From Paraburkholderia ferrariae NBRC 106233 (GTDB lineage: Bacteria; Pseudomonadota; Gammaproteobacteria; Burkholderiales; Burkholderiaceae), in the NCBI RefSeq assembly GCF_000685035.1, contig NZ_BAYB01000011.1, positions 124,001 to 188,000 on the forward strand: a stretch of DNA of 64,000 bases, in the 5' to 3' direction. The position numbers were made by a program, and so were the translations under genes. The first letter of the stretch is position 1. Each line of letters opens with the position of its first letter. Under the pieces are notes generated by a model. It saw nothing but the letters and a program-made list of their open reading frames with translations, ran no database searches and had not been told where the DNA came from. Of this stretch, positions 44,649-53,781 are shown in pieces.

Positions 44649-45952
44649 ACGGACCGGACGTTCTGGTGGTCGGCGGTGGACCTGCCGGCGTGGCTGCCGC
44701 AATCGAACTCGCGAAGCAGAACCTGTCCGTGCTTATGGTCGAGCAGCGCAGCACGCCTGGCGGAGCCATTCATCGCGCACGTCACGACGGCGGCCCGGGC
44801 GCGGCACCCGCGGGGCGTCGCCACAAGCGGAACTGGTCGCGGCTCCTCGCGGCGCTCGACACACACGCCGCGAAGATCGACGTGCTGACCGAAACGGTGT
44901 TCGCAGGGATCGACGGCGAAGGGCAATGTCTGCTCGACGTTCACGCGCAGCGACGCGTCCGTACGGTGCGTCCGGCCGCGATCATCTTCGCCGTTGGCGC
45001 CACCGAAGAGATCCTGCCGCGTTCCGGCTGGGAGTTGCCTGGCGTGGTGACGGCCGGCGGTCTGCAGGTGCAGATCAAGGAAATCGGCGTGCCGACCACG
45101 GGACGCATCGTCATCGTCGGGACCGGCCCGCTGCCGCTTGCACTGGCAAGCCAGCTCGCCGCGCTCGGCAATCCGCCGGTCGCGCTGATCGAAAGTGCGA
45201 ACCCGCGCAGGAATGCGATCGCGAGTCCGCTCGCCGCGCTGAAGCTTCTAGCGCGCCTGCCGCTGCTCGCCGAGGGGGCCGGTTATCTGTGCCGGCTCGC
45301 CCGGCACAGGGTCCCGCGCCTGCGCGGCTACACCGTGACGCAGATCGTCCGCTCCGGCAACGGGATGCGCGTGACGGCGGTACGCGACGACACCCCTGCC
45401 GTCGAGTTCGACGCCGACCTCGTCGTGCTGCACGACGGACTGAGGCCGAACGACCGTGCGTTGCCGCAAGGCAGCCTGCACGGCATCAGGATCGCCCGCG
45501 CGGGGGACTGCCGGGAGATTCTCGGCGCAGACGCGGCGATCGGTGACGGGCGTATCGCCGCTCGCCGCATTGCCGCCGAGCTGCGCGGGAAAACGGCGCT
45601 CGCGGCCGAACCGGGTTGGCGACGGCGCGCCCGCATGTTCCAGTCGGCGCTCGCCTGCCTCTATCGTACGGAGCCGCCGCCGATCACGCCGGACACGATC
45701 GTCTGCCGTTGCGAAGGCGTGACCTACGCGCAACTGATCGACGACGGCAGTACGACTTCAGCGCGGGAGATGCGGTTGCTCTCGCGCGTCGGGATGGGGC
45801 CGTGCCAAGGCCGCTTCTGCGCACGGGCCGCGAGCCGCGTGGCGCTGGAAGCGGGTTGCGACTTTCCTCCCCATGAAATAGACGGTGCGTCGCCGAGGTG
45901 GCCGATCAGGCCGGTCTCGGTGGAGGCCCTCGCATCCGCCAACGAGCTTTGA
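44645..45952 (+). CDS. FAD/NAD(P)-dependent oxidoreductase subunit with C-terminal Cys4 cluster domain
   Basis: A 435-residue pyridine-nucleotide-disulfide-type flavoprotein. It has N-terminal FAD binding 'VLVVGGGPAGVAAAIELAKQ' (5-24), a second nucleotide site 'IVIVGTGPLPLALASQLAAL' (about 155-174) and a C-terminal BFD-like cluster domain with 'CRCEGVTYAQL' and 'GMGPCQGRFCARAA'. It matches the large subunit of hydroxyproline/opine dehydrogenases. Together with the DAO and [2Fe-2S] proteins it should form a trimer that oxidises an amino or imino acid and passes electrons to the respiratory chain. Confidence 0.88.
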   Translation: MNGPDVLVVGGGPAGVAAAIELAKQNLSVLMVEQRSTPGGAIHRARHDGGPGAAPAGRRHKRNWSRLLAALDTHAAKIDVLTETVFAGIDGEGQCLLDVHAQRRVRTVRPAAIIFAVGATEEILPRSGWELPGVVTAGGLQVQIKEIGVPTTGRIVIVGTGPLPLALASQLAALGNPPVALIESANPRRNAIASPLAALKLLARLPLLAEGAGYLCRLARHRVPRLRGYTVTQIVRSGNGMRVTAVRDDTPAVEFDADLVVLHDGLRPNDRALPQGSLHGIRIARAGDCREILGADAAIGDGRIAARRIAAELRGKTALAAEPGWRRRARMFQSALACLYRTEPPPITPDTIVCRCEGVTYAQLIDDGSTTSAREMRLLSRVGMGPCQGRFCARAASRVALEAGCDFPPHEIDGASPRWPIRPVSVEALASANEL

Positions 45953-45971
45953 ACACCTTGAGCCAATCATC

Positions 45972-47342
45972 ATGAACATTTCCGGATTCGACATCAGCAA
46001 TCCCTTCAACCAGGTGGTCGTCGGCAGACTGACCGCCGCGACACCCGAGGACATCGCCGACGCGGTCACGCGCGCGCGGCGCGCATGGAAGGCGTACCGC
46101 CATTCGACGCCAGCCGAACGCAAGGCACTGCTGTTCTCGCTCGCCGATCAGGTGAGCCGCCACGCGGATGAATTCGCGCGGACCATTTCCAGCGAAATGG
46201 GTAAGACCATTCGCGAGGCGCGCAACGAAGTCCGACGCGCGCAGAACACGCTGCGGCTTTCCGCCGAGGCAGGCACCGTGCTGCATGGCGAGGTGCTGGC
46301 GTGCGCGGTGGTGCCCGGCTCGCCAGACAAACAGGCGACGCTCACCTATGAGCCAGCCGGCGTCGTCGCGGCTATCACGCCGTTCAACTATCCGCTGAAC
46401 CTGCTGTGTCACAAACTCGGCCCGGCACTGGCGGCCGGCAACGCTGTCATCGCGAAGCCCTCGCCCAAGGCGCCGCTTGCCGCGCAGATGCTCGGCGAGC
46501 TTGCACGCGAAGCGGGCTTGCCGGATGGGTTGTTCCAGGTGCTGCACGGCGGCGCGGACGTCGCGATGATGCTCGCGCGTAGCGACATCGACCTGCTGAG
46601 CTTCACGGGCGGTCCCACGGCGGGCCTCGCGCTGAAAAATGCGGCGGGGCTCGTGCGCTGTCTGATGGAGCTGGGCTGCAACGATCCGCTCGTCGTGATG
46701 CCGGATGCGGACCTCGAACGCGCGGCGGATACGGCGATCGGACATCGCTTCGAAATCGCGGGGCAAAGCTGCGCGGCGGTGAAGAAGCTGTATCTGCACA
46801 GCGCCATTCGTCCCGCCATGCTCGAACTGCTCGAATCGCGCGTGCTCGCCGTGCGCTTCGGAGACCCGTCGAATGTGGAGACCGACATGGGCACGCTGAT
46901 CGACGAAGCGGCGGCGGCCGAGGTCGAGCGCCGCGTGCGCCGCGCGATTGACGACGGCGCGAAGTGCCTTGTCGGCGGAACGCGCAACGCGACGCTGTTC
47001 GCACCGACGCTGCTCGATACCGTATCCGCCGATACCGATCTCGTCCGCACGGAGACGTTCGGCCCGGTGATTGCCGTGCGTCCATTCGATTCAATCGACG
47101 AGGTGATCGGCGAGATCAACGACAGTCCGTACGGTCTGCAGGCGGGCGTCTTCACGAACGATCACGGGCTCGTGCGGCGCGTCGCTCGCGAACTGCGCGT
47201 GGGCGGCGTGATGATCAACGAAGGGCCTGACTTCCGCGCGGAAAACGTGCCGTTCGGCGGCGTGAAGTCGAGCGGTCTCGGGCGCGAAGGCGTTCACGTG
47301 ACGCTGCGCGAAATGAGCGAATTGAAAGTCGTGATCGACTGA
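45972..47342 (+). CDS. NAD(P)-dependent aldehyde dehydrogenase
   Basis: A 456-residue aldehyde dehydrogenase. Motifs are 'PAGVVAAITPFNYPLNLLCH' (substrate and cofactor loop, residues about 125-144), 'LMELGCNDPLVVMPDADLER' with the general-base Glu, 'IAGQSCAAVKKLYL' with the catalytic Cys, and 'ETFGPVIAVRPF'. ELGCN replaces the more usual ELGGN. In the operon it probably oxidises a semialdehyde made by the DapA-like aldolase or deaminase downstream, such as aspartate semialdehyde or 2-oxoglutarate semialdehyde. The start at 45972 is 20 bases after the previous stop. Confidence 0.9.
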   Translation: MNISGFDISNPFNQVVVGRLTAATPEDIADAVTRARRAWKAYRHSTPAERKALLFSLADQVSRHADEFARTISSEMGKTIREARNEVRRAQNTLRLSAEAGTVLHGEVLACAVVPGSPDKQATLTYEPAGVVAAITPFNYPLNLLCHKLGPALAAGNAVIAKPSPKAPLAAQMLGELAREAGLPDGLFQVLHGGADVAMMLARSDIDLLSFTGGPTAGLALKNAAGLVRCLMELGCNDPLVVMPDADLERAADTAIGHRFEIAGQSCAAVKKLYLHSAIRPAMLELLESRVLAVRFGDPSNVETDMGTLIDEAAAAEVERRVRRAIDDGAKCLVGGTRNATLFAPTLLDTVSADTDLVRTETFGPVIAVRPFDSIDEVIGEINDSPYGLQAGVFTNDHGLVRRVARELRVGGVMINEGPDFRAENVPFGGVKSSGLGREGVHVTLREMSELKVVID

Positions 47343-47434
47343 TCTGTGCGAACAGGCAACATCGACCTGAGTGCGAGGCAGACGGCCCGCGCAAGCCATC
47401 AAGGCGGCTACGCCGCCACATCCGGAGTGAATGA

Positions 47435-48340
47435 ATGGACAAGCCAGACTGGAAAGCGACGCTGAGCGGTGTGTTCACCGCGCTCGTCACCCCCTTCAAG
47501 CATGGTGAAGTAGACGTCGACGCGTTCGATCGTCACGTGCAGCGCCAACTCGACCTCGGTGTGCACGGGATCGTTCCCGTCGGCACGACCGGCGAAGCCG
47601 CCACGCTGACCGATGCGGAAACCGCAACCGTGATCCGTATCGCGGTCGAACGCGCACGCGGCCGCGCGTTCGTCCTCGCGGGCGCGGGGGCCAACGACAC
47701 AGCCGTGGCGATCTCGAAGGCGCGGCGCGCCGTCGAGATCGGCGCGGACGGCTTGCTGGTCGTCACGCCTTACTACAACAAGCCCACGCAAGAGGGACTC
47801 TTCGAGCATTTCTCCGCTGTTGCATCGGCCGTGTCGAAGCCGGTCATCCTTTACAGCGTGCCTGGCCGCACCGGCGTCGAACTCGCGGCCGATACGGCGG
47901 CCCGGCTCGCGGCGGCACATTCGAACATCGTGGGCATCAAGGAGGCCGGCGGGCGCGTCGAGCGCGTGACCGAGCTGCGCCTCGCGTGCGGCAAATCGTT
48001 CGTCATACACTGCGGCGACGACGCGCTCGCTTTGCCGTTCTACGCGCTCGGCGCCGATGGCCTGACGAGCGTCGCATCGAACCTGATTCCGCACGAGTTG
48101 CTGGAAATGTACTCGGCGTGGCGCCAGGGAGACCTGACAGAGGCGCTGCGGCTGCACGACCGCGTGTTCGACCTCGTGAAGCATCTTTTCATCGAGAGCA
48201 ATCCGGTTCCCGTCAAGGCGGCACTGGCGGCCTCCGGGCTCATGTCGCCCGACGTGCGCCTGCCGCTGGCCAGACTCGCCGCGAAGTCGGAGACGGCTTT
48301 GCTGCAATGTCTGGACCGTCACAGCGACATCGTCGGCTGA
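47435..48340 (+). CDS. DapA-family aldolase/synthase (4-hydroxy-tetrahydrodipicolinate synthase-like)
   Basis: A 301-residue class I aldolase. It keeps the true DapA residues: 'PVGTTGEAATLTDAE' with the two Thr of the catalytic triad, 'VVTPYYNKPTQEGLFEHF' with the catalytic Tyr, 'YSVPGRTGVELAADTAARLA' with the Arg that binds the aspartate-semialdehyde carboxylate, 'VGIKEAGG' with the Schiff-base Lys, and 'FIESNPVPVKAALAASG'. Hydroxyproline deaminases of the same fold usually lack the Arg and the NPVPVKAAL end. It therefore looks like an authentic DapA paralogue placed in a degradative operon, able in principle to run in the cleavage direction. Confidence 0.86.
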   Translation: MDKPDWKATLSGVFTALVTPFKHGEVDVDAFDRHVQRQLDLGVHGIVPVGTTGEAATLTDAETATVIRIAVERARGRAFVLAGAGANDTAVAISKARRAVEIGADGLLVVTPYYNKPTQEGLFEHFSAVASAVSKPVILYSVPGRTGVELAADTAARLAAAHSNIVGIKEAGGRVERVTELRLACGKSFVIHCGDDALALPFYALGADGLTSVASNLIPHELLEMYSAWRQGDLTEALRLHDRVFDLVKHLFIESNPVPVKAALAASGLMSPDVRLPLARLAAKSETALLQCLDRHSDIVG

Positions 48341-48366
48341 CGCCCGCCGCGGCAAGGAGGCAGGCC

Positions 48367-49095
48367 ATGTCTATCGCACCGTCACTGCGGCGTCCCGTCG
48401 TGCATGACCTTACGCTAGGCGTATTGATGCTCGATACGCGTTTCCCGCGCTTTCCGGGCGAGATCGGCAACGGCAGGACGTGGCCGGTGCCGTTGCAGTT
48501 CAAGGTCGTGCGTGGCGCGACGCCGGAGCGCGTCGTCGATCGCGCGGGCGAGGGGCTGCTCGAACCGTTCATCGAAGCGGCTCGAGAACTCGTCGATCTC
48601 GGCGTGCACGGCATTACGACGAGCTGCGGCTTTCTCGCGTTGTTCCAGCGCGAACTGAGCGAGGCGCTGCCGGTGCCGGTCGCGACGAGCGCATTATTGC
48701 AGACACCGCTCGTCGAAGCGATGCTGCCGCGCGGGCGCCGCGTGGGCATTCTCACGTTCAATGCCGATGCGCTGACCGCAAGGCATCTCGCCGCGGCCGG
48801 CGTCGATCCGTCGACGCCGATCGAAGGCATGCCAGCGGACAGCCTGTTTCGGCGCGTGTTCTCCGACTCGGGGCTCGACGACGCTCCCGACTTCGCGGTA
48901 TTGAAAGCGGAAATGGTGCGGGCAGCCTGCCTGCTCGTGAAGCGTCGCCCCGAAGTCGGCGCGATTCTCTGCGAATGCACGAACATGCCGCCGTTCGCCG
49001 CCGCCGTCAATGCGGCGACGGGTTTGCCGGTCTTCGACGTCGTCACGCTGATCCGCTGGTTTGTGCTCGGGCTCCAGCCCCGCCGCCCCTTCTGA
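48367..49095 (+). CDS. Asp/Glu/hydantoin racemase-like protein
   Basis: A 242-residue member of the aspartate/glutamate racemase superfamily. Two catalytic-type cysteines are seen, in 'GITTSCGFLALFQRELS' (about residue 87) and 'AILCECTNMPPFAAAVNAAT' (about 203-222). An AAGGAGG ribosome site precedes the start by seven bases. Possible roles are racemising aspartate or another amino acid produced by the operon, or acting as a decarboxylase or isomerase of the same fold. Length and cysteine spacing fit; the substrate is open. Confidence 0.78.
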   Translation: MSIAPSLRRPVVHDLTLGVLMLDTRFPRFPGEIGNGRTWPVPLQFKVVRGATPERVVDRAGEGLLEPFIEAARELVDLGVHGITTSCGFLALFQRELSEALPVPVATSALLQTPLVEAMLPRGRRVGILTFNADALTARHLAAAGVDPSTPIEGMPADSLFRRVFSDSGLDDAPDFAVLKAEMVRAACLLVKRRPEVGAILCECTNMPPFAAAVNAATGLPVFDVVTLIRWFVLGLQPRRPF

Positions 49096-49144
49096 TGTCT
49101 ACATGGCCGACCGCCGCACGCGGCGAGGCCGAAGGAATCCAACT

Positions 49145-49924
49145 GTGTCTGAAACGATAATCGAAATCAGGAACCTGAAGAAGTCATTCGGGGATCATCA
49201 CGTACTGCGGGACATTTCGCTGTCGCTCGGCAAAGGCAGCGTGACGACGCTGCTCGGTCCTTCGGGCTCGGGCAAATCGACGCTATTGCGCTGCATTAAC
49301 CTGCTGACGATTCCCGACGCCGGCAGCGTGCGCGTCGGCGAACGCGAGATTGCGTTCGGCGCGGGCCAACTCCGCGTGCGTTCCTCGCAGTTGAGCGCGT
49401 TTCGCGCGACGACGGGAATGGTCTTCCAGCACTTCAACCTGTTCCCGCATATGAACGCCGTGGAAAACGTCATGGAGGGCCTCGTGACCGTGCGCAAGGA
49501 GCCGAAGGCCATCGCGCACGACAAGGCGATGGCACTGCTCGAACGCGTCGGGCTCGCCGATCGCGCGAGCCGCTATCCGGACAACCTGTCGGGCGGCCAG
49601 AAGCAACGGGTTGCGATCGCAAGGGCGCTCGCGATGGAACCCGCGGTCATGCTGCTCGACGAGGCGACTTCGGCGCTCGATCCGGAACTGGTGGGCGAGG
49701 TGCTGTCCGTGATCCGACAACTGGCCGAAGCGGGCATGACGATGGTGCTCGTCACGCACGAGATCGGATTTGCCCGCGAGGTTTCTGACGCGGTAGTATT
49801 CATGCGCGATGGCCTGGTGGTAGAAAAGGGAGCGCCGGGCGTCGTCATTGACAACCCTGTCGAGGCGGCCACGCGTTCGTTTCTCGCGCGCTTCTCCGCG
49901 GCATCGCGATCGCCGGGCGCGTGA
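49145..49924 (+). CDS. Amino-acid ABC transporter ATPase (GlnQ/HisP type)
   Basis: A 259-residue ATPase with Walker A 'GPSGSGKSTLLRCIN' (about 35-49), the Q-loop 'MVFQHFNLFPHMNAVENV', signature 'LSGGQKQR', Walker B 'AVMLLDEATSALDPE' and 'VTHEIGFAREVSD'. It is the ATPase type that pairs with the receptor and permease at 39267-40792, which lack one nearby. The GTG at 49145 was chosen (GAAGGA about seven bases upstream, conventional SETIIEIRNLKKSFG start) over an ATG at 49103. Confidence 0.9.
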   Translation: MSETIIEIRNLKKSFGDHHVLRDISLSLGKGSVTTLLGPSGSGKSTLLRCINLLTIPDAGSVRVGEREIAFGAGQLRVRSSQLSAFRATTGMVFQHFNLFPHMNAVENVMEGLVTVRKEPKAIAHDKAMALLERVGLADRASRYPDNLSGGQKQRVAIARALAMEPAVMLLDEATSALDPELVGEVLSVIRQLAEAGMTMVLVTHEIGFAREVSDAVVFMRDGLVVEKGAPGVVIDNPVEAATRSFLARFSAASRSPGA

Positions 49925-50002
49925 GCGGCCGCAACGGACGCCACCGCATGGCATGCGGCTCCCATCCATATCCCATACTTGAGCGGATTGCGGAACGACG
50001 CG

Positions 50003-50941
50003 ATGCGAGAAGTCAGCCTCACCCTTACCCAGACGTTTTTCCTCGTGGCGCGGGAGGGCTCCTATTCCGCCGCCGCGCGGACCCTGAATATTTCGTATCA
50101 GTCCGCGGCAAACCATATCCGGCGTCTGGAGCAGCTCGTCGGCGAACGCCTCGTGATCGCCGAGCGCGGCGCGAAGTCCATCCGGCTCACCGCGCGCGGC
50201 ACCAGCCTGTTTCAACTGCTCGAACCGGAATTCGAGGTGATGCTCGAACGTCTGGGCAATCTGATCGACAAGGAACGCCCGATCATCCGCATCGGTATGC
50301 CGCAGGCGATTTTCTACTATCTGCTGCCGCCGGTGCTGAAGGCATTCTGCGAGTTGTATCCGGACGTCGAGATAATTGGCTACGAGCGCGACACCGTGCT
50401 CTCCGATCTGATTCGCGAGGGAAAGCTCGATGTCTGCATGAGCGAGCGTTATTTCGGTGACCCCGTTGTGCCGCAGCACGTCATTTGCAGTTACGAACCG
50501 GCGCTCGTCTTTCCGGCCGGATGGGAAGGCCCGTCGAGCGAGCAGGATATTCCGCGCTGGGCGCTCGACAGGCCGCTGGTGACTTACGAGCCCGGACAAC
50601 TGCTGCGCAACGTCGCCATGGACCTGCTCGACGTGGCGGGCCGGCAGCCGCGCGTCGTCGTGTCGACATCCGGTAGTTCCAGTGTGAAACGCTGCGTCGA
50701 GGAAGGACTCGGCTTCGCGGTGATTCCGGGCTGGTGTGTCGACGGCGACGACATCGACCTCAAGTTCATGCGCCTGTCTTCCGTGCCGAAAATCCCCATC
50801 TATTTCGGCGAGGCGCTGTTTCTGCGTACCAATCCCTACGTGCGGACGTTGCAGAAGCTGTGCGCAGAAGCGATTCTCGACAAGATTTACGAACTCGCCT
50901 CGGGTACTTCGATTCGCTCTACGCACGATTCGCACGAATGA
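50003..50941 (+). CDS. LysR-family regulator of the catabolic island
   Basis: A 312-residue LysR regulator. The HTH is 'TQTFFLVAREGSYSAAARTL' and 'SYQSAANHIRRLEQLVGERL' (residues about 9-50), followed by the effector domain 'IIRIGMPQAIFYYLLPPVLK'. It lies downstream and in the same direction as the transporter ATPase, with a 78-base gap. This position suggests it controls the dehydrogenase/aldolase operon and perhaps the divergent DapB-like gene. No clear operator was found in the 42928-43152 gap. Confidence 0.88.
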   Translation: MREVSLTLTQTFFLVAREGSYSAAARTLNISYQSAANHIRRLEQLVGERLVIAERGAKSIRLTARGTSLFQLLEPEFEVMLERLGNLIDKERPIIRIGMPQAIFYYLLPPVLKAFCELYPDVEIIGYERDTVLSDLIREGKLDVCMSERYFGDPVVPQHVICSYEPALVFPAGWEGPSSEQDIPRWALDRPLVTYEPGQLLRNVAMDLLDVAGRQPRVVVSTSGSSSVKRCVEEGLGFAVIPGWCVDGDDIDLKFMRLSSVPKIPIYFGEALFLRTNPYVRTLQKLCAEAILDKIYELASGTSIRSTHDSHE

Positions 50942-51108
50942 GTCGCGCCTTGGCGCCGAACATAAATTTCCGCATAAGCATTGGTGAGAAAAATATGTCG
51001 CGCGCCGATTCCTGTTCTTTTTTAAATGGAGCCCGGTGAATGTCGGCATTCGCGATGCGAATGCCCCTCGATGTCGCCGAAAACGATTCGGATTCCATGG
51101 GGACTTGA

Positions 51109-52898
51109 ATGCTATCGACGATCCGCGCAAAAGTGCTCTTCATTGCCATTGCGACGGTCATGGCTGCGACCGCCGTCACGGCGGTCATTGCATACGGCGT
51201 TGCCAGCCGCTTCAACGACGCTTCGATGGCGCGTCACCTCGCGTAGCTTTTATTGAGCGATGCGAAGAATATCGAAGACTGGCTCGCATCGAAACAGACG
51301 CTCGTCGTATCGCTTCAGGCGACCGCGCTGTCCGCCGACCCGGTTCCCTATTTCCAGCTGATGACGAATTCCGGCGGGTTCCGCAACATCTACGCCGGCT
51401 ACTCCGACAAGACGATCCGGCAGGCGCACGAAACCGGCGTGCACATCGATCCGACCGTGCGGCCATGGTATCGGGCCGCGTCCTTGGCGGGCAAGGCGAT
51501 TGTGATGTCGCCGTACGAATCGTTCCCGAGCCATCAGATCGTCGTATCGTTCCCGACACCGCTTTACCGTGAAGGCCAGTTTCAGGGCGTGCTCTCCGCC
51601 GACGTTGCCATGACGTCCGTCGTCGACAACGTGCGATCCATTCACCCGACGCCTTCGAGCTACGCCGTACTGGTCGACGGCCAGAACCGGATCGTGGCGT
51701 ACGAGAACCCGCAATTGATGCTCAAGGCCGCGACCGAACTCGATCCGGCGCTGGACCAGGAGCGGCTCGCTGCGCTGGTCCAGCGCCGCAGCCCTTGAGG
51801 GCGCGCATCGGTGGACGCGATGTGCTGGTCCTCGTACGGTCGATCGCCGGGACGGACTGGCAACTGGTGCTCGTGCTAGACGAACGCGAGGCGCGCAACG
51901 GCCTGACGAGCCTGCTCGGCGTTTCCGCATTGGCGGCGGTGGGCGTTTCGCTGCTCTCGGCGCTCATCGTGACATTGCTGCTCAAGGGACCATTCAGGCG
52001 ATTTTCCGAGGTCGGTGATGCCTTGGAGCAGATCGGGCACGGCCAGGGCGATCTCACGCTGCGCCTGCCGATTGTCGGCGCGGACGAGGTCACGCGAATC
52101 GCGACGCTGTTCAACGACTTCGTCTCGCGAATCCAGACGATGTTATTGCGAGTCCGGCAGACGAGCACGGAGGTCAGTGAATCCTCCAGGAAAATCGCCG
52201 CCGGCAATCTCGATCTCTCCATGCGCACCGAACAGACCACGGGCGCATTGCAGGAAACATTCGCGTCGATCGAGGACATCAACCGTACGGTGGCCGCGCT
52301 CGCGGACGACGCACGGGCCGTGGACGAGCGCGTAGTGGAGGCGTCGGCCATGGCGGGCAAGGGCGGCGAAATCGCATCGAAGGCCGTATTGGTGATGGGC
52401 GAAATCGAGGCAGCGTCGGGACGGATCAACGATATCACGTCGGTCATTGACGGCATCGCGTTCCAGACGAATATCCTGGCGCTGAATGCCGCCGTCGAGG
52501 CCGCCCGCGCTGGAGAACACGGCCGCGGGTTCGCGGTGGTGGCCGCAAAGGTTCGCGTGCTCGCGGGACGGAGCGCGCAGGCGGCTAGGGAGATCAAGGC
52601 GTTGATCGAATCGACCCGGGATTGCGTTCGCGAAGGGTCGGTGTTCGTGCACGATGCAAGCAATTCGATGCTGGCAACGGCGAAACAGATTCTGGCGGTC
52701 GCGGTGTTGATCGAGGCGTTCAATCACGCGTCGAGCGACCAAGCCGGCCGTGTCGGCGACATCGCGGCCATGGTTCACCAGCTCGAGGACGCGACCCAGC
52801 GGAACACGGCGCTCGTCGAGGAATCCGCAGCCGCCACCGCGTCGCTGAACGACCAGGTGTCGGCGATGAACGGCGAACTCACGCATTTCGTTCTGTGA
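51109..52898 (+). pseudogene. Methyl-accepting chemotaxis protein broken by a nonsense codon and a frameshift
   Basis: Starts MLSTIRAKVLFIAIATVMAA (first membrane helix). It meets a TAG at 51244-51246 after 'MARHLA', continues in frame as a dCache-type sensor ('DPVPYFQLMTNSGGFRNIYA', 'DPTVRPWYRAASLAGKA') to a stop at 51796, and resumes two frames over from about 51795 with the second membrane helix, HAMP and signalling domains to 52898. The normally near-invariant signalling tip reads '[20 protein letters not shown]' where functional receptors have E(Q/H)[18 protein letters not shown]. These substitutions show relaxed selection. About 596 codons in total. It follows the LysR gene and may once have sensed the same nutrient. 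Confidence 0.85.
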
Positions 52899-52975
52899 TA
52901 TCGAGATGGGGGGCACCTTGACGAACGGAACGGTGAACTGCGCGAGGACGGCCAATCATGGCAGTCCCGTATTGG

Positions 52976-53350
52976 TCATGACGACCTGCGGGATGCCGCT
53001 CGGACGTATTGGCTACCCAAGCGGTATTTCGCAAAATCGACACCGCGCGGAGCCGCCAGCGGTCGCCATGCGAGGTCATTTTTCTTCCAGCACGCAATGC
53101 GGGTTAGTTCTTGCTTCGGGTAGCGTTTGGTCGGGACGATCTCGCGGGCGTACCTGTCCAGTGCATCACCCAACGTGGTGCGCTCGGCTTCGGAACGATC
53201 AACAAAGATGTTGAGGGAAATTTCGGCCTCGACGCGCTGGGCCTAATCGCGAGCCTGCTGTTTGGTGTCAAACGTACGGTAGATCGGTTTGTGCCCGCGC
53301 TTGCGGACTTCGGCACGCCAGCAGGCGCCGCGTTGACTGATGTATGCCAT
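52976..53350 (-). pseudogene. Truncated tyrosine-recombinase (integrase) fragment
   Basis: The reverse strand starts MAYISQRGACWRAEVRKRGH and 'KPIYRTFDTKQQARD', the arm-binding N-terminus of phage-type integrases. It then has an in-frame TAG, resumes 'AQRVEAEISLNIFVDRSEAE' and 'LGDALDRYAREIVPTKRYPK', and degenerates after 'FAKYR'. The catalytic domain (R-H-R-Y) is absent. It starts about 165 bases past the 3' end of tRNA-Lys, a common integrase site for tRNA-targeted islands. It indicates an old island integration whose integrase has been lost. Confidence 0.78.
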
Positions 53351-53516
53351 CCAGATTCCCATGCGAGGTTGAGTTCGCTTGGTCTGAATTGTTCCGTTCC
53401 GGCAGATTTCCGGCAAAGGCCAGTTTTTGACGCCGAAGCATGTACGACAGACGAAAAAAAAGCACCACGATTTCTCGTAAGTGCTTGATTTTCCTGCCCG
53501 TGAAGGCAGATGTCTT

Positions 53517-53592
53517 TGGTAGGCCGTACGGGATTCGAACCTGTGACCAACGGATTAAAAGTCCGCTGCTCTACCAACTGAGCTAACGACCC
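53517..53592 (-). tRNA. tRNA-Lys (UUU)
   Basis: A 76-base cloverleaf read on the reverse strand: GGGTCGTTAGCTCAG at the 5' end, anticodon loop CTTTTAA with anticodon TTT, T-loop GGTTCGAATC and an encoded 3' CCA. The acceptor stem has two G-U pairs (1-72 and 4-69) and the T-stem an A-C mismatch, all due to bases in the 3' third. The 3' end faces the integrase fragment. Confidence 0.95.
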
Positions 53593-53678
53593 AAAAGAAG
53601 CGGGATTATAGCCGCATGTCACAATCGGCGTCAACCCTAAGGTCTCGGCGGCAAAGGATAAAAGCAAAAGGTAAAACA

Positions 53679-53709
53679 AAGGCCCGGGATACGCCGTATC
53701 CCGGGCCTT
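53679..53709 (-). terminator. Intrinsic terminator of the Tol-Pal operon
   Basis: A perfect 14-bp stem, AAGGCCCGGGATAC (53679-53692) and its complement (53696-53709), with a three-base loop. On the reverse strand it is followed by TGTTTTACCTTTT. It lies 73 bases after cpoB. Confidence 0.9.
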
Positions 53710-53781
53710 CCTTTCACATGCGAGAGGCGCGCCTTGCGTCATGCAACCGCATGCGCGACGACGACTTGAATCCCGCGGCGC

